64,000 bases of DNA from Bimastos eiseni (taxonomy: Eukaryota > Annelida > Clitellata > Crassiclitellata > Lumbricidae): contig OY365815.1 in assembly GCA_959347315.1 (NCBI GenBank), positions 15,863,823 through 15,927,822 on the forward strand, in the 5' to 3' direction. The notes beneath the pieces are model-generated. The model ran no database searches and was not told the DNA's origin. It saw nothing but the letters and a program-made list of their open reading frames with translations. Shown in pieces: positions 23,324 to 35,831 of the stretch. The stretch's first letter is position 1; the number at the start of each line of letters is the position of its first letter. The translations under genes were made by a program, and so were the position numbers.

Positions 23324-26300
23324 GACACACAGACAGAGAGACAGAGAGAGAGGGGGAATAAACGTTTACAGCAAATGACGTAAATAACGAAACTTCTTTT
23401 TTTAAATCAGCGGATACTTTCAGTATTGCAATAAAAAATATGTTATTTTTACTTTCAGATGTGCCGGGTTTTTCAAGGTAAGTCAATTTATGTTCTATTA
23501 CAATAATTTATGTGCTTCTGCCTTCGTCACCACGAGTAGAATTAGATACTGTCGAAGGCTGGGTTCGGTGGGTTGTGGCCTATATATATCTATGCATATA
23601 TATATATATATATATACAGGTCTGAGATACACGCAGTCTCCCTGTGTCCTTAGGATCCCGTGCGCCCACGGCTGACTACATTGCCACGTTGCAAGATAGG
23701 CTTATTTAGCGCCTCCATTTAGGGATATCGCAGAATTTAACTTAATTAACCTAATTACGTACCTATAGCTTAAGATACTGCTTCTTCTATAGATCAAGCG
23801 CTGGCCACATATATTTACATAGCACGATAAAATAATAACGGAAATAGAGAAGAAATGGGGTGTCAACAAGTACGGTGAAGCGAGAATAAAGAAATAAGTA
23901 CAAATAATGCTTCAATTTGAAATACTGCTCTGTCAGACAGACGGACAAAGACCATGTCAGAGATGCAGACGGACAGACCAGAGACAGACAAAGCCAGGCA
24001 TATAACGATTACAGAGTACAGACACAGTATGAACGAACGATGACAAGTTTTTAAAGTGGCTACTATGCACAAGGTAGAAAATTAATTAAACTGAGTTCGA
24101 TTTTTGACGAAACAGCGTTCCATTCGACGAGGCCGCTCCTACGAATGCAAGACACGAAGTCCAGCTTCCGGACCATGCGCAGTCGACAAAACCCATCGCA
24201 ACCAGTGTCGATCCTGTCGCCTAAGAAAATGTCTACAAGTGGGAATGAATAAAGAAGGTACGTTGCTGGCATACTTAACAAAACGTTCATGTACCGAAAG
24301 TACTTCTACTCAAAAGGAGGTCAAGGTGATCAGACGGCGCTATATTATAGATCATGTAGCCTATCGCTTCTGTTCAAGTCTAAGGGAAGAGCGAAGACAG
24401 GCTGCTGATAAGAGATGCCTGCTACAGCAGACTCGTATCCGACTGAAAAACTCCAGCATAGGCTACCTGTCTCATTCCTACGTTCCCTTATCTATTCACC
24501 TTATGGTAACTTCGTGTATATAGGCTTACACTGCCTGNNNNNNNNNNNNNNNNNNNNNNNNNNNNNNNNNNNNNNNNNNNNNNNNNNNNNNNNNNNNNNN
24601 NNNNNNNNNNNNNNNNNNNNNNNNNNNNNNNNNNNNNNNNNNNNNNNNNNNNNNNNNNNNNNNNNNNNNNNNNNNNNNNNNNNNNNNNNNNNNNNNNNNN
24701 NNNNNNNNNNNNNNNNNNNNNNNNNNNNNNNNNNNNNGGTCTACCATACGAATATATTAACATACATCAGTATAACTATCTTGAATATAAACCTATGTGT
24801 GACTCACATACAAACTTCATGCACATATACTGCACATATTAACTGTTGTGGGTGCAAAAAAGATTGGGTTTCTCAAGGGCGTGTAGTTGACCTTTGACTT
24901 CTTTGACGTACGTCAGAGTTTAGCTTAAGGATTTTGAAGCTTTCTTTACTTGTTTAAGGTTTGCACGCAAGTGAGGGAAAATGCCAGTTTAAGCTGCTTA
25001 CCTGTTGAGCAGGATGATGCAGCGACTTTCACTGTTTGAAAACCCGAATATATAGGGCAATTTTAGATTTTAGATGTGAATTTAAGACTCGGGTCCCCTG
25101 CGACTATTGTATCTCCTTAGCACTAATGTTTGTTATGGTCACCACCATGGTTTTTTTATATTGTACCCATCAACAGAACACAAATGGTAATACATACAAT
25201 ATGTCAAACTCAAGTTAGAGAGGTACAAGAGTTAATAAAGAAGCACCTAAATGGTCTTAGGCCTATAGGTATATAGGCCTATACTCTGATTGTCAGGTTA
25301 TTTCCATTTGATCAAAACGTCTTAGCTGCTATAGTTGTATTAAGCATTAAGTGTACATACTTGTATTATTCAACCGAATTGGACAGCAGACGGTCTCTCA
25401 ACTAAAGTTTTAAAGCACGCATATACTATCAGAGGCACGTATTTCAATGGGGATTTATTACACGCATTAGGTCCTGCGAAGATGGACTGAAAATTTACGC
25501 GTATTAGTGCGACCGTAAACAGGTTTATATAGTTTTCAGAGAGTTCGTGAATGTATACGAATAATCGTGGACAAAAAATATTAGCCTTTCATTGTTCTAC
25601 AACAAAATCGTCATCGTCGTCGTCATTATCACGATATCCATTTATAGACCGAAATGTTAAATAATAACATAAAATCTCGTTCATTTAATCGTATCCATTC
25701 AATCGCATTAATGCTGCGGTTTGAATCGAATGAAATCGACTGAATGAATAAGTTGAACTGACAAAGGCCACTTTTCGTTTATTCTGTTCCATCAATAAAT
25801 TCAGAAGATAAATAACATTTAATAAACTGTATGCTATAAATAGCTCTGCTTTCTCATTGGTTGTCAGCCGTGCAGCACGAAAGAGGTCCGCGTCATTCAA
25901 CAATGCGTCGCCAGATGGGCTGCCTGTCTGAAGGACAATCCGACCATGTCAGCAGCTGCAGACCCTTAACATCTTCCCACGTTCCTCCCGCCTTCCGACC
26001 GCACTTGTTGGCAACCTCAAGGACCGCGGGGTTAACTGGGTTAATCCCCGGGTTTGCCGCTGACGTCATGCACTTGAGCACAGTCAGAATTACGCTGGGA
26101 CCACGTGCCTTCGTACACCAACCTGTGCCGAAGGTAAAGACTGACGAAGATTATTCACAAATATACATTGATAGATATTCCAGGTCTTAAAGGCAATCAC
26201 CGTTCACCCTGTAAAACCAATCTAAATAATAGGACTACTAATCTAAATAGAAATAGAGCTTTTTTATAAACTAAAAAGATACGATATATTATAACATCGT

Positions 26301-29300
26301 AAAATTGAATACAATACAATGCGATACAACGAAGTAAAACGCTATGCAATGCAATGCAAAACAGCACAATATAATAAAAATTAAAAAAAGGAAAATTTAA
26401 AAATGGAAACAGCTATTCCTAAGAGAAGGGAAGAGAAGAAGGGAAATATGAAATGATAGAAAGATGGCATGAATGAAGGAAGGAGGCAAGGAGCTCAAGG
26501 AAGACACGAAGGATTTAGATATAAAGGTATGAAGTTGTGAATGGAGACGGAAAGGACCTAAGGAACGACGAAGGGAAAGACTGAGAAGGAGAAAAAGGAA
26601 GAAAGAGGGAGAAAGATGGAGAAAGAGGAAGAAAGAGGGAGAAAGATGGAGAAAGAGGAAGAAAGAGGGAGAAAGATGGAAAAAGAGGAAGAAAGAGGGA
26701 GAAAGATGGAGAAAGAGGAAGAAAGAGGGAGAAAGATGGAGAAAGAGGAAGAAAGAGGGAGAAAGAGGAGAGCAGAGAGAACAGCAAGAGAGAATAAAAT
26801 GGCGAAATGAACGAAAGATAGAACGCACGAAGGAAGGAAGGAAAGACATGAAAAGAGCCAACTGTAAGAACAGGAAAAGAATGGAAAAAAGAACAACGCA
26901 AGGGAACTAAGTTAGATACAGTCGGTAAATTGTTGAGCTTATTGTCAGTGACTTGAAGACTGGATTAAATTATTATTGTTGTTCTCTCTTAGTATCCAGG
27001 CGAAATCTCGCTACCCTTCAGTGAGAGCCCAGAGATAACGCAAGAACTGGCGGCCAGGGTTCTGTTCCGGGCGATCAAGTGGGTGAAGGGTGTTCAGACC
27101 CTGGCTGGTCTTCCGATGTCTGATCAGCTACTGCTGCTCAACGAACGGTGGATTCACGTATTTGTGTTGACAGCCGCTGAAGCACAGATGACCATCCAAC
27201 CGACACAGCTTCTCAGGGCAGCAGGTGAACAGCTTATTTTATAAAGGATCTCTTCGTCTATCTATCTATAGGCTAAAGCTTCTTCATGGAAGCAGAACGG
27301 GGTATCAATAACCAACTATGGTACTGGGGTACCGGCTACCCACCTTTCAGTTCATAAAGAGAGCTTGGAATTATCTTATGACTTTTATGGAACTATTTAA
27401 GGGAGTCACGATGGGATACATGAAGTCAAATGACAGAGCTCATGACGATAAACTGGAGCAAAGTTTTGGTGACAACGCACATGTTTGCGAGATTTACTTT
27501 CATTACCGTCTTTATGATCAGTTGCCAGTTTCCTCTGCTTATGTAGGCTATAATTATGTATTTTCTGCATGGCAACAAGCTATTAGACCTATTGTTAACG
27601 AATCAGTTTTTTCTACTCAACTAGTTTATTCGTAGAATGAAATTCTTAATTAGACAAGCATGTATATTTAGTGAGGGAAATCGAATCGCTCTGACTTCTG
27701 TTCCCATTTCTGCATCTTTATGTCTTGCATTCTAGTGTAGCGTCTGGTTGATATACAGTCTGCAGTCCTCGGCAGGTTTCAGATCTACTGCTATCTATCG
27801 AATAACCTGACATCCCACCTAGAGACTGAAGTGTCAACTAATCCACCTTCCATTGCGTTATGCGACTAGACCGACTGCCCCTAGTGAACTAAAAGAGAAT
27901 CCTATACTTTACATTTCTAATCATCCGCTCTAAATTTTTAGCGCAGGGCACCATCTTATTCACGAGCGCTAAATAGAGATAACGCATAATGTCGGATTCC
28001 TCTACCTAGGTTTGATTCAAGGCTGTCTAATATGTAGGCCTAAAAGAGAAACCAAAAGAGGTTCAAATTGCAGCTCATCTTGCCATTATATATTATTTTA
28101 CTTACATGTACCTGAGTTTGCGAACTTTGGCCTTTAGTTTTGTAATCGTAGTAGTAGTCTGGCCTTGACTTTGTCTTGAAGTCTGACCTTGTCTTAGTTT
28201 GACCTAACCATGTCGACATCTGTTCTGTAACGGACGAATCCTTGACCCTGTGTCATCATTTGCCTGTCTTTCCCCGAATCTAGACCATAAGTTTCTGGAT
28301 TTTTCAGAGTTATTCAAGCCTTGACCTTCTGTTGGTCTTATCCTGGCCACAGCTACATATGGCATTGTCTTGACTTGGCAAGCCTTGGTCGTGTTTGTCT
28401 ACTTCTGTATTGGCTTCATCAATTCTTGACCATTAGCCTTGTCCTAATTTGTTTATGGCTTTGCGTTAGTCTGACATTGGGCAAACCCCAGCTCGGTCTT
28501 AGACTTAACTCCTATTCACCTCGATATTATCGAAGTGTTGGCCTTAATATAACTTCAATAAGACCTTGACCTCGCTTACTCTGTTCTCTATAGTTTCTCA
28601 TCATATATAACCATGACGTCATTTAATACCTTTCATAGATCCATCGGCCATTATTTTCTGTCGCTGGGGTCTCAGTCAGCAAATAAAGTCATGAATATCT
28701 AATGAGGCTTGCCAACTGGACTCCGAAGGGATTCACTCATCCGAGCGCCTACGTTGCATGCTCGGTGACCCCGGGTCAAGCACCTACGTGCAGATGTCCG
28801 GAACAGCTTTCTAGGTAAGCAGCATGGAGAGAGGAACGATGAGCGTAAGGAAGATGTGAGGAATAGAGGCAAGGAGGAGGAAGGTGGAAGAGGAGGGAAG
28901 TGAGTGACGAAGAAAAGAAATTAGGAAGTGGGAAAGGGATGGAAAAGACAGCATGTGGAAAGGAATATTGATTGGAATAAAGAAGGAAGGAGAGGGTGAG
29001 AGAGAAGGCAGGGAAAGGAATACTGATTGGAAGAAAGAAAGAAGGAGAAGGTGTGATAGAAGAAGGGATGAAGGTAGGAACTAAAGAAATGTTGCTGGAG
29101 AGAGATAAGGAAGCAAACGAATAAATCGAATATCGCATTGAAACGCAAACGAGCGAAACAACCAAGCGGTGACTTCTCCTGAGTTTATGTGTCTGAAAGG
29201 GCGCTATGTAAATCCTCTTCTGATGTCTGTATTAATAAATACAGCAAATATTCATTGTTATTGATTCTAGTAGCAGTGTATCAGAGCTAAGAACATTCCC

Positions 29301-32300
29301 TTAATTAGGCTGATCAGACCACACTAAGATTCAAATCGCAGATATTGGAACGAATGATCAATAGACCTATAAATTACGAATCCAGACATGAATAACCAAC
29401 TAAGGATGTTCAGGCAACGCTTTGACCTAAATTGAGACAGGTAGTCAATTAAAATAATTAAAATGCGTATGTATAATGTATATATATATATATGCATACA
29501 TATATGCATATCCTCACACAAACACACGCACATACACGCACACAAGTATATCATGTCTTTTAATGTACCACATCAACTACAATAGTTCGTCGTCATCGTC
29601 ACCGTCGTCGTCATTTGTTATCACGAGCCTTATCTATGTAATATTATATATATATATGTGTGTGTGTTGTTATTATATATATATACATATATATATATAT
29701 AAAGAGAGAGAGAGAGAAAGGAAAGGGAGAGTTAAATGAGCTGATGTCTGTATTACATTGTATGTACTATGTATATTATGTGGTGTTGGGAGGAGAGGCA
29801 TCGATCGATGGTCGTTAGTGGGATCATCGTCGATGCAGACGAATTGGAGGAGGAGGAGGATTGATCCGTTCGAAGATTTTGACAGAAGAGGAAGAAGACG
29901 ATGGAACGACAGAGGAACGTCGTGTTCCACCATCGCCACCACCAGTTCCCAAAGTGAATGAGTGGACTAAATGGATCGATAGATGGATCGATGGATGAAT
30001 GGATAGAGAGGGATTAAGGGAAGGGAAAGAGGGAAGGATGAGATGGTGGATGGTGGGAAGGAGTGTGATTGACGGATGAATTGAGAGGAGAGTGGAGCCG
30101 CTATCGAAAGAATATCAACCAATAAGTATTGCTAGATGAAAACGGGGAGGCTAAGCTGGAAAGAAAAGGCTAGGGTGAATGAGGGTTCGGGAATACGTGG
30201 AGGGAACAAGTAGGATTAATCTGTTTGGACAATCGTGATCTCGTCCTTCGTTCAACGTAATCTCCTGACTGACCGTTCCTTTGACCAGTGTCCATTGTGT
30301 CGGTCAGTCTTTGCTGTCCGCTTGTTTCTTCTTTCAGATCCTGTTGCTCCTCCACTGACAGAATCCCAGTCCTTCCATCCGCCTCACTTTCTCCCTTCCA
30401 TCCTTTGACTTCATTATTGTAGGCCTACCACTTGATTCCCGTTAAACAATGAGTTTCTACGTGTTGGCTCCATTCACTCATTCTTCCCTCCATCCTGCCA
30501 TCCGTCCATCCATCAATTCTTTCTTCCTCCTCTTCAATCCATCTATCCGCCCGTATATCGATGCATCCATTCATCCATTCCTTCCTTGCTTCCTTCCATC
30601 CATCCATCCATCCATCCATCCATCCATCCATCCATCCATCCATCCATCCATCCATCCATCCATCCATCCTTCCTTCCTTCCTTCCTTCCTTCCTTCCTTC
30701 CTTCCTTCCTTCCTTCCTTCCTTCCTTCCTTCCTTCCTTCCTTCCTTCCTTCCTTCCTTCCTTCCTTCCTTCCTTCCTTCCTTCCTTCCTTCCTTCCTTC
30801 CTTCCTTCCTTCCTTCCTTCCTTCCTTCCTTCCTTCCTTCCTTCCTTCCTTCCTTCCTTCCTTCCTTCCTTCCTTCCTTCCTTCCTTCCTTCCTTCCTTC
30901 CTTCCTTCCTTCCTTCCTTCCTTCCTTCCTTCCTTCCTTCCTTCCTTCCTTCCTTCCTTCCTTCCTTCCTTCCTTCCTTCCTTCCTTCCTTCCTTCCTTC
31001 CTTCCTTCCTTCCTTCCTTCCTTCCTTCCTTCCTTCCTTCCTTCCTTCCTTCCTTCCTTCCTTCCTTCCTTCCTTCCTTCCTTCCTTCCTTCCTTCCTTC
31101 CTTCCTCAATCCTCTATCAATTCCAATCGGTTCATCTATGCAGCCATCCATCGTCCTATCATCCGTCTTTTTGTCCACCTACAAATACAGCTAGTTGTAG
31201 TATGTACATATATTAATGCATATATATGCATATATACATATATATAAAAATCACATATATATATATATATATATATATATTATACGTCGATACAACGGGG
31301 CCCATAAAAAGCACTTGCCCTTTGTTATTCGCTTGCATATCGTTATATTAGCCATAGTTATGGTTGATTTCAACTTGACTTCATTTATAGCATGTTGATT
31401 CGATTACTGCTGGAACAATATATTTATGATGACTGCGCTGAATAATTGACCTTCATTTCATCAGATCCTTGAGAATTTATGTGAATAACCATTGTTCTTC
31501 GGGCATCGACGTTTAATTTCAACATGTTATGTGCACAGGAGTTTATGGCGTCATTACTAGACGCCTAAGATCATACTAATTAATAATAATAATTACGATA
31601 ATAATAATAATAATAATTATTATTATTATAATATAATAATAATATAATAATAATAATTATTATTATTATAATGATGTTAATAATAATATTTTTTAAATTG
31701 TTTTTATGTCTAATTTAATTTGTATTACGCCGCAGTTTTCTATCAACACTGCATAGCAGTTGTACTTGATGGTCTTGTGCGATGTTCTTAAACAGAGGCC
31801 TGTGATAATGCACTCTTCACGCTAAAATATCGCGTCAAAAATGGATCGTTTTTTTCTTCGCCCACGGTGTAACCGTCACCCTTAGTCAGCGCAGCTCTGG
31901 TTTTGTCGCGTGCTTTAATTTCTTGTCCACGCTGTCGCCGGACCTTCATAACAAAACGATCGTTTCGACATAAAATGAAACTGGCGCGGCGTGATGCCAG
32001 TTCATAACCGCTTCGATAAATGAAACTAATCTAGTCCTTGGACTTCTGTTGGGACGCTGTGGCATACGACTGCGCGTAAATCAATGGCATAGATAATAGA
32101 TAAATAGATCGATAGAAGGCGTGGCATTCGGGCAATTGACAGTGTGGATCATCCAATCTGTACAATGCTATCAGCTAAGGGAAGCAGTTTCAGGTACGGC
32201 ATAGTCAGTCGGATTAGGTAGGATAAAAACTTCCTGTCGAGGCTAATGTTTGAAAACGTTTCATTAGCCCTCTGGTTACCATGCGATACTTAGCTCCAGT

Positions 32301-33434
32301 GTCCTCTCAGTTTAAACGCGTGAGACTAACCCTGACAATATGATAATTGCAACTCGATGCCGCCATATTATGCTCTTGCTATCAAATGTAAATTGTTGCA
32401 TTTTGACAACAAGTTAATTCAATAAACGAAATTATAATACAATACTATACAATACAATGACGTACGTAAAGGAATTTAAGACGTCGACTAAAAGACACAT
32501 TTTACCTTACTCGCTTACCTACCTTTCCTCCCGTATCTTACGTAATTGCGATTACATTTTCAATTATCGTTCTATATAATTTCCTAAGCTGAAACTGTGG
32601 TTAATGGTGTCACAACAAAAATGAACTACATGTATTTTGAGCAATTCGTAAAATGGTGGGATGCTTGCGGGACAGATGAGAAGTCCGCTTTTGACCTCTG
32701 AAATCCTAGTTTCAATCCGTGGCTCTCAAAGCTGGATCAACCTTTCACTGTCAGACTGCTAAATACCTCGGAGACCACATCGTCGGCTTGAGTGACTCCA
32801 TAAATTAGAAGCCACTCTGAAGCACTGCTATAGGCCTAATAGGTTTCTTGATTGACACATTCATGTCGCCCGTCCATAAATGATTCACGCAATTTAAGAC
32901 GAATATTTGCCTCCTTCTCCCTCGTCACACTTCGTCTCAAATATAACATAACAAAGCTCTGCGCCCTCCGAAAAAACCCGATGTTCTGAATGTCATATGC
33001 AAACTTTCCTTACTTGAAATTACATAGATGAACGAAGAGAAACGGAGAAAGTGTAATTTTTACAATCATTATGTAGTCCACGAGTTGAAAAGCTCTGGCA
33101 GAATCACTGCATTTAAAAAATGTTTAATAGCAATAACTCGAAACAATCCAAACTTTTTGCTTCTCCATTATCCCACGGAGAAGCGACATGCTTTTTAATG
33201 GATTAAATAGATAGAGTGAAAGTAGTTATACTAATAATAATAATAATAATGATAATAATAATAATAATAATCGTAATAACTGCCGAGTGAGTTGCTGTTC
33301 CAGAAAACCATCACATCTCCGGATATTGTTAGTATCCCCTGAGGGATAATTAATACCTCGGGTAAAAAGCAAATAATAATAATGATAATAATAATAAAAT
33401 TAGTTATGATGCTGATAATGACGATGATGATATC

Positions 33435-33471
<37 letters not shown>

Positions 33472-35761
33472 TCTATGATAATGATTTTAACGATGGTAAT
33501 GATAATAATAGTAATAATGATAATGAAGACGACGACGATTATGATGACGATGAAAGTAATAATAATAACAATTTATATCGAATATGCATGTATGCTCGGT
33601 TAAAATGACAAATAATCTATTAATTAGGGCTCTCAGTCAATTTCTGCTTTTATTTCTCTGTCAGTGTATTAGTCAAACGATTTCTTCTCATGCAACGTCT
33701 GCTAAGTTCAACGACCGACCAATAATTATTAATTACTCGCCTTTGGTCATTAATTATTCATTCGTTGATTTTTACGTTCATTTTTATTCCTTCGTTCCTT
33801 CCTACCTTTCTTTACGAATTCGTGCGTTCTAACTAAAAAAAATACGTTGGTTCATTCGTTAGATGAATTCTTTTCTTCATTCCTACATTCGTTATATGAA
33901 TTCTATTCTTCATTTCTACATTCGTTATATGAATTCTTTTCTTCATCCCTACATTCGTTATATGAATTCTTTTCTTCATCCCTACATTCGTTATATGAAT
34001 TCTTTTCTTCATCCCTACATTCGTTATATGAATTCTTTTCTTCATTCCTACATTCGTTCGTTCGTCTAGTAATTTGTTCGCATATTAGCCTAGATGATAC
34101 ATATATCCGTGCAATTTACTCAGTTTACAGCCGGTAAGTGGGTTGGTCGGAGGGAGATCAGTCGGTCAGAAATATGAGAACGAACAGGTTGAAATCGTGA
34201 TGAACCACCTGTCAAGGTTGGCATAGATAGCATCGTAAGGACTGTCTGAGGAGAGGAACGCACTGCTCTGCGCTTGCGGTTCGATGAATGTCGCAACTGA
34301 TGCAATGGCAGACGATGTTGTTGATGAAGAGGAGAAGGAGGAGGAGTAGAGAGGTGTGGAGGAGATGCATTGGGATTCTTAGATGCTGCGGCTGGAGAAA
34401 AGAAAGCTAACGATGGCTAATGAAGACGAGTGACCTTGGCTGGGTCTATAAGATTCAGGTGGAGACAGTTAGAAGTGGATAGCGAAAAAGAAGAGAGCGC
34501 GAGAGACAGACAGAGAGACAGAGTTTGTGTGCGTGTGTTTGTGTGTGTGAGACAGAGACAGAAAGACAGAGAGAGATAGGACAGAAAAACAGAGTGCAGG
34601 AAATGGAGAAACAGAGAGAGAGCCTTGACCTGCTTTGCCTTGACCTACTTTGCCTTGACCTACTTAACCTTTCCGTACGGACCGGACCTCATCTCAATAC
34701 CTTCGTTACCTTATCTTGCCACACTCCACCATACACCCATTTTATCTACTTTACTTTTATAGTATCTCATTACCTCACTTTACCATAATACACATAATTA
34801 TAATCTTTTCTAGCCCGTCTTTCCTTTTACTACCATACCACGACTACATTTTCCAAGCTAACTTTCCTTAACGCATACTTCGCCTTGGTGATAATGACTT
34901 TGTCATACGTGACCTTTCGTGACCTTATCCCTAGGGATCGTTGTTGATACGGGCTGTACGCTGAACGACCATCAGACGCCGCCAGTCGTCACTGAGATCC
35001 ATCTTCTACAAGACATCCTCTTAAAATTCCAGTCGCTTCAAATCGATGCCACGGAATTCGCTTGTCTACGCGGCATCAGCTTCTTCGAGGCAGGTCAGTA
35101 GATCACGTGATCGGTCAATCGATCGGTCACTCTATAGGTCCAAAATTTCCCTCTTCATTCCTACTTTCCTGCTTTCCTTCAACTGTCTTACTTTTCTTTC
35201 TGTACTTCTTTGCTCCCATCCATCTTTCTGCATTTTCTTCCTTCCTTCTTTGCTTCCTACTTACTTCATTTCTTTCTTCCTATCTAATTCCTTTTCTAGT
35301 TCCTACCTTCCTCTAGTCCTCCCTTCATTCCTTCATTAATACATTGCCTTATTTCGGTTTTCCTCTCGTGCTTCTTTCGTTACTTCCTATACATGTATCT
35401 AGCATTTCCTTTCTTTCATCCAATATTCTCTTCATTTTATCTTATTGCTTCATCCTGCTTTCCAATTCTTCTGTTTATCCATTCTTGACTATTTATACTC
35501 TTTCTGCCTTTGTTCCTTGCTTTCTCTTTTCTACCTATATGTTCTCGAAGCCTCCTGATTTTGATTCATTTGCCTGTCTGTCTGCCTGTCCCATTCATTT
35601 AATTCCCTTCAATCATTTTTTCACTCACTCGTTCACTCATTAATTCATTCACTAATTCTTTCCAGGTTTACTTGCTCACTCGTTCACGCAATAGATCGCC
35701 GCAATTAACTCCACATCCTCTACAATATCTGCATCTTTTTCCTCTTTCTATTTTATCAACA

Positions 35762-35831
<70 letters not shown>

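Larger units (their letters stand above)
27225..34934. other. 7.7-kb tailless intron dominated by repeats
   Basis: No further LBD exon is needed or seen: LLRAA-G joins GIVVDTG with a loop similar in length to TLX. The intron holds a half-site-rich stretch (28160-28572), purine-rich DNA (28840-29110), TA/CA/GA arrays (29480-29720), the CATC/TTCC array, TAA arrays and a 33-bp minisatellite. Confidence 0.8.

Noticed and set aside
24415..24897. 160-codon frame across the N gap
   Set aside because: About 67 of its codons are unknown bases; it extends past a receptor exon by chance.
30449..31247. Open frames of over 200 codons (Phe-Leu-Pro-Ser and Lys-Glu-Gly-Arg)
   Set aside because: They are translations of the CATC/TTCC array; 4-bp units cycle through frames without stops.
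33858..34055. Regular 33-bp units resembling a CRISPR array
   Set aside because: No unique spacers: units abut directly, the DNA is eukaryotic, and no cas genes are present.
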